From CAVVAH01 sp963746175 (GTDB lineage: Bacteria > Actinomycetota > Actinomycetes > JACCUZ01), in assembly GCA_963746175.1 (NCBI GenBank), contig CAVVAH010000001.1, forward strand, positions 496,001 through 560,000: DNA of 64,000 bases, given 5' to 3'. The notes under the pieces are model-generated. The model had not been told where the DNA came from, did no database searches, and was given only the letters and a program-made list of their open reading frames with translations. This document shows, piece after piece, positions 54,447 through 61,637 of the stretch (position 1 is the first letter of the stretch; every line of letters begins with the position of its first letter). Made by a program: the position numbers and the translations under genes.

Positions 54447-55810
54447 CGGACGGCTCCTTGGGTGGTGGGGGTCCGCACGTCGACCGCGCGGTCGTCGTCG
54501 GCCGGCTCGTGGAAGCGGTCGTCCACCGCCGTGATGGCGAGGTTGGCCAGGAAGCCGACGACCAGGACCGCGACCATGATGAACAAGGACGGCCGGTAGA
54601 GGTCGGCGCCCGTGACGCCGGCTGCCGTGCGGTTGTCGGCGATCGCATTGACGATCAGCGGGCCGGCGATCCCGGCCGCGGACCAGGCGGTGAGCAGGCG
54701 GCCGTGGATCGCCCCGACCTGCAGGCCACCGAAGAGGTCCTTCAGGTAGGCAGGCACCGTGGCGAACCCGCCGCCGTAGAAGCTGAGGATCACCGCCGTG
54801 AGGGCGACGAAGACGACGATCGACGAGGTGCCGACCAGGGCGACGAGCAGGTAGCAGACGGCGCCGATGCCGAGATAGCCCATGTACATCCGCTTGCGCC
54901 CGACAGCGTCCGACGTCGAGGACCACACGAACCGGCCCGCCATGTTGGCCAGCGAGAGCAGGCCCACGAAGCCGGCTGCCGCCTCGACGTCGACCGAGCC
55001 GAAGAAGTCCTGGATCATCGGCGAGGCCTGCTCGAGGATCCCGATGCCGGCGGTGACGTTGCAGAACAGCACCACCCAGAGCAGCCAGAAGGACCGGGTG
55101 CGGATCGCGTTGGCGGCCGTGACGTTGGCGGTGGTCCGCATCCCGTCGTGCACGGTCGGTGCGGTCCAGCCCGCCGGCGCCCAGTCTTCGGCCGGCACCC
55201 GGGCCGTGAACGCGCCCAGCGTCATCACGACGAGGTAGACCAGCCCCAGGGTGACGAAGCTCGCGGCGATGCCGTCGCTCCCGCCCGTGGCGTAGGTCTC
55301 GAGCAGCTTGGTGGACAGCGGCGAGGCGATGATCGCTCCGCCACCGAAGCCCATGATCGCCAGGCCGGTGGCCAGCCCCGGCCGGTCCGGGAACCACTTG
55401 ATCAGCGTCGAGACCGGGGAGATGTAGCCGATGCCGAGACCGATGCCGCCGATCACGCCGTACCCGAGGTAGACCAGCCAGAGCTGGTCGCTCGCGACGC
55501 CGAGCGCACCCACGAGGAAGCCGACCGACCAGCAGAGCGCGGCCGCCAGCATCGACAACCGCGGCCCGCTCCGCTCGACCCAGGTGCCGAGAAACGCCGC
55601 GGACAGTCCGAGCATGGCGATGGCGATGCTGAAGACGACGCCGATCGCGGTGAGGCTCGAGTCGAAGTGCTCGACGAGGGGTGTCTTGAAGACGCTGAAC
55701 GCGTAGACCTGGCCGATGCTCAGGTGCACCGCCAGGGCTGCCGGCGGGAAGAGCCAGCGCCGGTAGCCGGGAGCGGCCACCGTGTGGTCGCGGGCGAGGA
55801 AGGACGTCAT
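54443..55810 (-). CDS. OFA family MFS transporter (oxalate/formate antiporter type)
   Basis: A 455-residue transporter with 12 predicted helices. OFA hallmarks are AVHLSIGQVYAFSVFKTPL in helix 1, GTWVERSGPRLSMLAAALCWSVGFLV, GYGVIGGIGLGIGYISPVSTLIKWFPDRPGLATGLAIMGFGGGAI and FYGGGFATVPAYLKDLFGG. The family exchanges oxalate, formate or small carboxylates. ATG 55810 with GGAGG upstream is the start that fits the family. It heads the run of formate dehydrogenase and cofactor genes, which makes formate uptake or export its most likely role. Confidence 0.92.
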   Translation of the reverse strand: MTSFLARDHTVAAPGYRRWLFPPAALAVHLSIGQVYAFSVFKTPLVEHFDSSLTAIGVVFSIAIAMLGLSAAFLGTWVERSGPRLSMLAAALCWSVGFLVGALGVASDQLWLVYLGYGVIGGIGLGIGYISPVSTLIKWFPDRPGLATGLAIMGFGGGAIIASPLSTKLLETYATGGSDGIAASFVTLGLVYLVVMTLGAFTARVPAEDWAPAGWTAPTVHDGMRTTANVTAANAIRTRSFWLLWVVLFCNVTAGIGILEQASPMIQDFFGSVDVEAAAGFVGLLSLANMAGRFVWSSTSDAVGRKRMYMGYLGIGAVCYLLVALVGTSSIVVFVALTAVILSFYGGGFATVPAYLKDLFGGLQVGAIHGRLLTAWSAAGIAGPLIVNAIADNRTAAGVTGADLYRPSLFIMVAVLVVGFLANLAITAVDDRFHEPADDDRAVDVRTPTTQGAVR

Positions 55811-55974
55811 GACCGTTGCACCTCCGGGTGGGGCCACCTCCGTGTGACGTGCGCCACCCGCCTACCCGAATTGTCCGTTCGTACTCCTGGCAACTACCAG
55901 CCGGCTCGCGCGCAGGTGCGGCGCTAGGCTGCTGCGCGGTGTGCCGGGAAGTCTGGTCGGCGACGGCAGCGCGC

Positions 55975-56503
55975 TACACCGACAGCCTCGATGTGCTGCC
56001 GCTGCTCGCCGCGCTCCTGCCGCTCGGCGCGTTCGCCGTGCTGGTGCAGCACCGCGTCCGCGCCTGGTGGCTGCTGCTGCCGCTGGCGGCACTCACCTGG
56101 GGCCTGGTCCACGCGTCGGGCGTGCACGCGACCGTTGCCGGAGTACTGCTCGGGTTCGCGGTGCCGGTCCTGCAGTCGACGGGCGCCGTCGGCGACGTTC
56201 CCCGTGGCCCGCTTCACGCGTGCCGACCTCGACGATGACCTCGCGTGGACGGACGTGCTCGGGGTCTCGGTGCTGGCCGGCATCGGCTTCACCGTGTCGC
56301 TGCTCATCGGTGAGCTCGCCTTCGGTGCCGGCAGTGAGCGCGACGACCACGTGAAGGTCGGCGTGCTGGCCGGTTCGGTGCTGGCGGGCTCCTCGCGTCG
56401 GTGCTGCTGCGCCTGCGCAACCGTGTACCGGCAGCTGCACGAGGTCGAGCAGCGCGACGCGCACAGCGACGGCGTCCCAGACGTGTTCGAGCGCGAGGGC
56501 TGA
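55975..56503 (+). pseudogene. nhaA: NhaA Na+/H+ antiporter remnant
   Basis: The left part (YTDSLDVLPLLAALLPLGAFAVLVQHRVRAW, GLVHASGVHATVAGVLLGFAVPVL) matches the middle helices of NhaA. The right part (VARFTRADLDDDLAWTDVLGVSVLAGIGFTVSLLIGELAFG, TVYRQLHEVEQRDAHSDGVPDVFE) matches its C-terminal end. The N-terminal 150 residues are missing. The segment between the two parts, where the catalytic Asp pair lies, is deleted near 56195. The frame also changes near 56390 and back near 56430 (LASVLLRLRNRV in another frame). This is an old, multiply damaged pseudogene, unlike the single-base breaks elsewhere in the window. Confidence 0.83.
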
Positions 56504-56519
56504 GCTGTCCTGCTCCCGA

Positions 56520-56714
56520 TCAGTCCAGCGCGGCCTGCGCCACCAGCGCCGCGACCAGGAACACGACGAACCCGCCAGTCAGGGCCAGCGGCCGGCTGAG
56601 CTTCGGAGCCGGGACCTCGTCCGAGCTGTTGCGCTCGACGGCGTACTTCCCCCAGGACGCGATCGCCAGCGCCAGCAGGATGATCGCGGTCCAGGTCAGG
56701 ACGCCTACCACCAC
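56520..56714 (-). CDS. Small membrane protein, hypothetical
   Basis: A 64-residue protein with two membrane helices (VLTWTAIILLALAIASWGKYAV; ALTGGFVVFLVAALVAQAALD) joined by a charged loop (ERNSSDEVPAPKLSR). I do not recognise a family. GTG 56714 or 56711 is the likely start; no strong ribosome site is seen. It lies between the nhaA remnant and a DUF1801 gene. Confidence 0.5.
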   Translation of the reverse strand: MVVGVLTWTAIILLALAIASWGKYAVERNSSDEVPAPKLSRPLALTGGFVVFLVAALVAQAALD

Positions 56715-56761
56715 CTCACCGTGCGCGCGCCCGGCGACGTCGGCAAGTCGTCGACGGCCGG

Positions 56762-57076
56762 TCAGCCGGTGCGGCGACCGTCGACGTGCGCGACCCGGCC
56801 ACGCACGATCCGCTCGACGTCGGCCCGCCGGATGGGCTCTGCCACGGTGAACTTCACGGTTCCCGGGAAGAACGTGCAGTGCTTGCTGAAGGCGCCGAAG
56901 CCCACCAGCCAGGTCCCGCGGTAGCGGAAGCCCGGCATGCCGTAGTTGATCGACTCCTCGAGACCGGGCACCAAGTGGTGGATCGTCGCGCGCAGGTGCT
57001 CGAGGACTTCGCGGGTCTCCTCGGGCAGGTCCGCCAGGTACTCGTCGATCGTCGCCGCCCGCGCGCTGGTCGCCAT
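56762..57076 (-). CDS. DUF1801 (YdhG/iron-chaperone-like) family protein
   Basis: A 104-residue protein with the DUF1801 pattern: TIDEYLADLPEETREVLEHLRATIHHLVPGLEESINYGMPGFRYRGTWLVGFGAFSKHCTFFPGTV. The family is related to bacterial frataxin-like proteins by fold; its role is not established. ATG 57076 has GAGAGG upstream. It is a single gene; the 496-base stretch 57077-57572 upstream holds only the terminator hairpin of the tRNA and no gene I can support. Confidence 0.88.
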   Translation of the reverse strand: MATSARAATIDEYLADLPEETREVLEHLRATIHHLVPGLEESINYGMPGFRYRGTWLVGFGAFSKHCTFFPGTVKFTVAEPIRRADVERIVRGRVAHVDGRRTG

Positions 57077-57518
57077 CGGTGCCTCTCGGTCCGGGTGCCT
57101 CCAGTCCAGCAGACCGATCGCGCCAGCGGAACTCAGCGCGTCCCACCCCGTGACTGCCGTCTCAGCAGGACCGGATGTCACGTGGGGCTGTCGCCGGGCG
57201 TGCGAAGACATCCGATGTCGCGTGATCCGCCGCGTGGACGCAGAAGGCGGCCCCTCATGAACCGGACGGCCCGCCGGCTCGGGAAGCGCTCCATGGTGCA
57301 GCGGCTCGTCCCAAGCCATCCGGCGGAGCCGCTGACTCGGTCCGTATGAGCCATGGGAGGGCGTCGCCGAGCTCTGCCCGCCAGGACTCGATCGCATGGC
57401 CTCCTCGATAGCGGTGGCAGTTCACCTCACCACCGTTCTCCTGTTCCTCGTTGCCCGAGGCAGCGAGGCCCTGATCCTGGTGTGAAGGATGTGTGAGAGC
57501 AAGACCCTCAGGGCGGTT

Positions 57519-57554
57519 CAGGGGCCGTCCCCTCGGGTGAGGAAACGGCCCCTG
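57519..57554 (-). terminator. Hairpin downstream of tRNA-Pro
   Basis: CAGGGGCCGT (57519-57528) pairs perfectly with ACGGCCCCTG (57545-57554) around a loop that can itself pair partly (CCCTC, GAGG). It begins 18 bases past the 3' end of the tRNA on the minus strand. No T-run follows, as is common in high-GC genomes. Confidence 0.65.
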
Positions 57555-57572
57555 ACCTGCATGTTCCTTCCG

Positions 57573-57646
<74 letters not shown>

Positions 57647-57790
57647 GAACCCCGGCGGCGTGCGCCGGAAGCGCGCCAACTCTAGCGCAGCACCGAACCG
57701 CGCCGAGCGCGGCGCCGTCCGCACGGCGACCAGGCGTGCGCGATGCGCTCGCGTCAGGACCTAGCGAGGTCGCGCATGCCTGAGAGGCGT

Positions 57791-58291
57791 TCAGAACGTG
57801 GGCGGGGCCTCGCCGGCCACCGGGCAGCGGCCCTCGAGCCGACCGCAGGCGCCGGTGTCGCAGAGCCTGCAGGTCCACCTCGTCGCACCGGCACCGCGCT
57901 TCATCCCGACGAGCACGCGGCCGGCGAGATCGGCGAGCTGCTCCCGGTCCGCCGGCGGGAGCACCTCGAGCGCAGCGGCGAGCTGCTCGGCCCGGGCCGC
58001 AGACACTCGCGCTGCCGCACGACGACCGGCGGGCGTCAGCCGCACCACGGTGGTGCGGCCGTCGGGTCCGGGGGCGCGGCGGACCAGCCCGTCGTGCTCG
58101 AGCCGGTCGACCAGCCGGACGGTGCCGGAGTGGGTCAGCCCGAGCACCTGCCGGAGCAGGTCGATGCTCGGGTCGCGCAAGAAGTGCTGCAGCGCGGACA
58201 GCGCCGCGGCACCGGAGTCGGAGTGCGCCGAGGACTCCTCGACGGCCACCGCCATCCGGTCCGCGAGTGCCAGCGCGAGCGCACCGAGCAC
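57791..58291 (-). CDS. MarR family regulator with C-terminal cysteine cluster
   Basis: A 166-residue MarR-type winged-helix protein (ALSALQHFLRDPSIDLLRQVLGLTHSGTVRLVDRLEHDGLVRRAPGPDGRTTVVRLTPAGRRA). Its end carries four cysteines, C-x2-C-x4-C-x6-C in WTCRLCDTGACGRLEGRCPV, which could bind zinc or a redox-active metal. Start GTG 58291 is the only in-frame one available after the upstream stop. It follows the DUF3224 gene by 70 bases, so the pair is probably one operon and the MarR protein its repressor. Confidence 0.88.
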   Translation of the reverse strand: MLGALALALADRMAVAVEESSAHSDSGAAALSALQHFLRDPSIDLLRQVLGLTHSGTVRLVDRLEHDGLVRRAPGPDGRTTVVRLTPAGRRAAARVSAARAEQLAAALEVLPPADREQLADLAGRVLVGMKRGAGATRWTCRLCDTGACGRLEGRCPVAGEAPPTF

Positions 58292-58361
58292 GTTCGCCGC
58301 CCGGGCCGGGTCCGGCTCGGGCGGCGACGACGGTGGGCCGGTGATGGCAGCGCCCGACTCG

Positions 58362-58754
58362 TCAGCCGAGCTCGTAGTCGAGGGTCACCGTCGCCTCGTC
58401 GCCCATGGGTGCGGTGAAGGAGCCGCTGCCACGGAGGCCGGCCAGGTCGTCGGTGCCGGACCCGGCGACCACGGTCAGGTCACCCGCGGCCACGGCACCG
58501 TCGAACGTCCCCACGCTGCGGAGCACGAACGAGCCCGACTTCCCGCCGAGGGAGCCGGTGACGGTCTGCACGCCGACGAACTCCGCGGCGTCGTCGGCGG
58601 TGTAGGCCATGATCCAGCGGACGTCCGAGCTGCCCTCGATGTCGCCGGTGATGGCCTGCTGGACGCTGGCCTGGGTGAGCTTGCCGGGATCGCGCTCCTC
58701 GTAGGTCTGCTCGTCCCAGCCCTGCACGGTGAAGGTGGCATTCGCAACAGTCAT
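58362..58754 (-). CDS. DUF3224 domain protein
   Basis: A 130-residue allene-oxide-cyclase-like barrel protein (DUF3224): MTVANATFTVQGWDEQTYEERDPGKLTQASVQQAITGDIEGSSDVRWIMAY, FVGVQTVTGSLGGKSGSFVLRSVGTFDGAVAAGDLTVVAGSGTDDLAGLRGSGSF. The function is unknown. ATG 58754 has AAAGGAGAC directly upstream. A dyad in front of it is a candidate MarR operator. Confidence 0.9.
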   Translation of the reverse strand: MTVANATFTVQGWDEQTYEERDPGKLTQASVQQAITGDIEGSSDVRWIMAYTADDAAEFVGVQTVTGSLGGKSGSFVLRSVGTFDGAVAAGDLTVVAGSGTDDLAGLRGSGSFTAPMGDEATVTLDYELG

Positions 58755-58763
58755 GTCTCCTTT

Positions 58764-58784
58764 ATATGACTGACTCACACATAT
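58764..58784. promoter_or_regulatory. Dyad upstream of DUF3224, candidate MarR operator
   Basis: ATATG, 11 bases (ACTGACTCACA) and CATAT form a 21-bp inverted repeat in an unusually AT-rich patch, 10 bases upstream of the DUF3224 ATG. The arms are short, so this is a moderate call. Control by the MarR protein of the same operon is inferred. Confidence 0.45.
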
Positions 58785-58887
58785 GTCCAGTTTGCCCGGG
58801 TCGTGCGAGGCTCCTGGGGCGGGAATTGCGCACTGAGTCCGCAGTGGCCGGCCACCACGCCACGGTGGCCGCGCGCGGCAGCCGGCA

Positions 58888-58981
58888 TCGCAGATGATCA
58901 CGGGGCCGTGATCACCTGCCGCCGACCGTGCTGAATTCACCGCGGTTCGGTCATGGTGATCACGGGACCGTGATCATTTGG
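58888..58981. repeat. Twin TGATCACGG/CCGTGATCA palindromes in inverted order
   Basis: Two hairpins with identical 9-base arms, TGATCACGG and CCGTGATCA, around GG (first, about 58894-58913) and GA (second, about 58959-58978). The flanks CACC and CCGACCG beside the first appear inverted beside the second, so the pair makes a larger inverted repeat of about 95 bases. It occupies the gap 58755-59037 between the DUF3224 and PH-domain genes; I see no gene there. Confidence 0.82.
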
Positions 58982-59037
58982 GCCGACCCGCCACGTCGCC
59001 GCGTCGCCACCAGGACACCGTGGAGGCCAGCCCCGGG

Positions 59038-59499
59038 CTACTCGTGGCCCGCGACCCGCGTGTGCTCGGTGACCATCCGGGCGAACGCCCTGGCCTGCCG
59101 CTGGGCCCGCTCCCCCTCCGACTTCTGCACGCCCATCGCGGCGAGTGCCTGTCCGTCGGAGAGGTCGAGCAGCATCCACGGGTCGTCACGGAGCAGCCGT
59201 ACACCGACCACCTCGGCCCACTCCAGCCGGCGCCGGCCGACCACGTTGACCACCAGGACACCGGCGTCGGAGGCCTCGACGCGGACGTCGGCCAGCCGGT
59301 GCAGCACGAGCACGAAGGCGACGGCGACGGCGACCACCCCCAGGCGTGAGCCGAGCCCCCACGGGTGCGGCCCGCCGCTGGGCAGGGCGAGGGCGAGGGC
59401 CACGAGCGTGACCAGGACGGCGAGCGCCACGACGTAGACGACGACCCGGGCCCGCACCGGCCGGAACACCGTGCGCCCGGGATCGGGGCGCCGTCTCAC
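59038..59499 (-). CDS. PH domain-containing membrane protein
   Basis: A 153-residue protein with two membrane helices near the start (ARVVVYVVALAVLVTLVALALAL; LGVVAVAVAFVLVLHRLAD), then a small PH-like beta domain (VRVEASDAGVLVVNVVGRRRLEWAEVVGVRLLRDDPWMLLDLSDGQALAAMGVQKS). GTG 59499 overlaps the hisG stop (GTGA), so it is translated with hisG and hisE. The link to histidine synthesis is positional only, and this pairing is common in actinobacteria. Confidence 0.8.
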   Translation of the reverse strand: MRRRPDPGRTVFRPVRARVVVYVVALAVLVTLVALALALPSGGPHPWGLGSRLGVVAVAVAFVLVLHRLADVRVEASDAGVLVVNVVGRRRLEWAEVVGVRLLRDDPWMLLDLSDGQALAAMGVQKSEGERAQRQARAFARMVTEHTRVAGHE

Positions 59500-60341
59500 A
59501 GCCGGCAGGCGTGGATGTCGGTGACGAGGATGCCGCGGGCGCCGATCTCCCACAGCTCGTCCATGATCTTGTTGGTCTCCACCCGCGGGACCATCGCCCG
59601 CACCGCGACCCAGCCCTTGTCGTGCAGCGGCGACACCGTCGGCGACTCGATGCCGGGGGTCAGCCGGACCGCCTCCTCGACCCCCTCGGCGCGGATGTCG
59701 TAGTCCATGAGCACGTAGCGCCGGGCGATGATGACGCCCTGGATCCGGCGCACCAGCTGCGACACGGCCGGCGAGTCGGCGACGCCGGTCCGGCGGACGA
59801 GGACCGCCTCGGACTCCAGGATGGGCTCCCCCACCACCTCGAGGCCCGCCTGCCGCAAGGTGGTCCCGGTGGACACCACGTCGGCGATCACGTCGGCGAC
59901 GCCGAGCCGGACCGCCGTCTCGACCGCGCCGTCCAGCCGGACCACCTCGGCCGCGACGCCGCGCTCCGCGAAGTAGCTCGCGAGCAGACCGCCGTACGAC
60001 GTGGCGACCCGCTTGCCGGCGAAGTCGGCGACCGTCGCCGCCGACCCGGGCTTGGCCGCGAACCGGAACGTCGACTCGCCGAAGCCGAGCTGGAGGATCT
60101 CCTCGGCAGGTGCGCCGCTGTCGAGCAGGAGGTCGCGCCCGGTGATGCCGACGTCGAGCTCGCCGGAGCCGACGTAGGTCGCGATGTCGCGGGGCCGGAG
60201 GAAGAAGAACTCGGTGTCGTTGCCCGGGTCGTGCAGCACCAGCTCGCGCGGGTCGGAGCGCTGGCGGTAGCCCGACTCGCGCAGCATGTCGGCGGCGGGC
60301 TCGGCGAGGGAGCCCTTGTTGGGCACGGCGACGCGCAGCAC
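59496..60341 (-). CDS. hisG: ATP phosphoribosyltransferase HisG (long form)
   Basis: A 281-residue HisG of the long form with the C-terminal regulatory domain. Blocks are RVAVPNKGSLAEPA, IATYVGSGELDVGITGRDLLLDSGAPAEEILQLGFGES, VATSYGGLLASYFAERG, DGAVETAVRLGVADVIADVVSTGTTLRQAG and TPGIESPTVSPLHDKGWVAVRAMV. It catalyses the first step of histidine synthesis (ATP plus PRPP) and is inhibited by histidine through that domain. It follows hisE closely, as in other actinobacteria. Confidence 0.97.
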   Translation of the reverse strand: MLRVAVPNKGSLAEPAADMLRESGYRQRSDPRELVLHDPGNDTEFFFLRPRDIATYVGSGELDVGITGRDLLLDSGAPAEEILQLGFGESTFRFAAKPGSAATVADFAGKRVATSYGGLLASYFAERGVAAEVVRLDGAVETAVRLGVADVIADVVSTGTTLRQAGLEVVGEPILESEAVLVRRTGVADSPAVSQLVRRIQGVIIARRYVLMDYDIRAEGVEEAVRLTPGIESPTVSPLHDKGWVAVRAMVPRVETNKIMDELWEIGARGILVTDIHACRL

Positions 60342-60366
60342 GGCGGGGCCTCTCGGTCCGGAATGG

Positions 60367-60639
60367 TCAGAGGTGAGCGTAGACGTCGTCGAGCGTCAGT
60401 CCGCGGGCCAGCATCAGCACCTGCAGGTGGTAGAGCAGCTGCGACACCTCCTCGGCGACCCGCTCCGGCGCCTCGTGCTCGGCGGCCATCCAGACCTCGG
60501 CGGCCTCCTCGACGACCTTCTTGCCGATGGCGTGGACGCCGGCGTCCAGGCCGGCGACGGTGACCGAGCCCGCCGGCCGGGTGGTCGCCTTCTCGCTCAG
60601 CTCGGCGAACAGCGCGTCGAACGTCTTCACGCCGGTCAT
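60367..60639 (-). CDS. hisE: Phosphoribosyl-ATP pyrophosphatase HisE
   Basis: A 90-residue MazG-fold enzyme: FDALFAELSEKATTRPAGSVTV, IGKKVVEEAAEVWMAAEHEAPERVAEEVSQLLYHLQVLMLARGLTLDDVYAHL. The EEAAE and the later acidic helix are the metal site. It hydrolyses phosphoribosyl-ATP in the second step of histidine synthesis. It ends 25 bases before hisG. A stand-alone HisE is normal in actinobacteria. Confidence 0.96.
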   Translation of the reverse strand: MTGVKTFDALFAELSEKATTRPAGSVTVAGLDAGVHAIGKKVVEEAAEVWMAAEHEAPERVAEEVSQLLYHLQVLMLARGLTLDDVYAHL

Positions 60640-60707
60640 CGTCGCAGAGGCCGGTACGGCGACCGGCCGGCGTCCAGGGACCGGGCCGCACCGGCGGCCG
60701 CGAGCGG

Positions 60708-61130
60708 CTACGGCAGCTGCGGCAGGCCGTCGTCGCCGAGCGGCCAGCCGGGGTTGTGCGCGATCTCCCAGGCGTGCCCGTCCGGGTCGGCGACGATCGA
60801 GGTGTAGCCGCCCCACTCGGCAGCCTCGGGCGCGTGCAGCAGCGCGGCACCTGCGGCGAGGAACTCCGCGACCGCTGCGTCGACCTCCTCGGGCGAGGCC
60901 ACGTTGATGGCGAGATGGATCCGCCGGTCCCGGCCCGTCGGGACCGCGTCGCCCGCGTCGCGCGACATGTCGGCCAGCGGGTAGAGCGCGATGAGCGGAC
61001 CCGAGGTGCGCAGCACCGCGAAGTCGTCCATGTCGATGCCGGTCTCCCAGCCGAGGGCCCGGTAGAAGGCCTTCGACCGGGCGACGTCGTCGACGCCGAG
61101 GGTCACGAGGGAGCAGCGCGCGGGGACCAT
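60708..61130 (-). CDS. VOC family protein
   Basis: A 140-residue glyoxalase-like protein (CSLVTLGVDDVARSKAFYRALGWETGIDMDDFAVLRTSGPLIALYP, VASPEEVDAAVAEFLAAGAALLHAPEAAEWGGYTSIVADPDGHAWEIAHNPGWPLGDDG). It belongs to a small-molecule-binding VOC group of unknown substrate. It sits between hisE and ribH with gaps of 68 and 21 bases; it may be cotranscribed with both. Confidence 0.92.
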   Translation of the reverse strand: MVPARCSLVTLGVDDVARSKAFYRALGWETGIDMDDFAVLRTSGPLIALYPLADMSRDAGDAVPTGRDRRIHLAINVASPEEVDAAVAEFLAAGAALLHAPEAAEWGGYTSIVADPDGHAWEIAHNPGWPLGDDGLPQLP

Positions 61131-61151
61131 CCCGTCACGGTAGGCGGTCGG

Positions 61152-61637
61152 CTACGAGCGGGTGCCGCTCAGGGCGTCCCGCAGGGTGACCGCGGTCGCG
61201 ACAGCGGCGAGGGCCGCGTCGAGGCCCTTGTCCTCCGACGAGCCCTCCAGTCCGGCGCGGTCCAGCGCCTGCGCCTCGTCGTCGCAGGTGAGCACGCCGA
61301 AGCCGACCGGTACGCCGGTGTCGACCGCGACCCGGGTCAGCCCGAGCGTCGCGGCCTGGCAGACGTAGTCGAAGTGCGGGGTGCCGCCACGGATCACGAC
61401 GCCCAGCGCGACCACGGCGTCGACCCCGGCACGGGCCAGCCGCGCCGCTGCGACGGGCAGCTCGAAGGAGCCGGGCACCCGGACGACCAGCGGCTCGTCG
61501 ACGTGCGCCGCAGCGAGCCCGCGCAGCGCGCCGGCGACCAGGCCGTCCATCACCTGCTGGTGCCACTGCGCGGCGACCACCGCGACCCGCAGTCCGGTGC
61601 CGTCGACCTCGACGACCGGCGCGCCGGCCCCGCTCAT
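61152..61637 (-). CDS. ribH: 6,7-dimethyl-8-ribityllumazine synthase
   Basis: A 161-residue lumazine synthase: RVAVVAAQWHQQVMDGLVAGAL, RVPGSFELPVAAARLARAGVDAVVALGVVIRGGTPHFDYVCQAATLGLTRVAVDTGVPVGFGVLTCDDEAQALDRAG. It condenses the ribityl-pyrimidine with dihydroxybutanone phosphate. The ATG overlaps the ribBA stop (ATGA), so the two are translated in step. Confidence 0.97.
   Translation of the reverse strand: MSGAGAPVVEVDGTGLRVAVVAAQWHQQVMDGLVAGALRGLAAAHVDEPLVVRVPGSFELPVAAARLARAGVDAVVALGVVIRGGTPHFDYVCQAATLGLTRVAVDTGVPVGFGVLTCDDEAQALDRAGLEGSSEDKGLDAALAAVATAVTLRDALSGTRS

Noticed and set aside
57077..57518. Small genes in the gap between the DUF1801 gene and the tRNA
   Set aside because: Open frames there are short, have no ribosome sites and read as random high-GC sequence.
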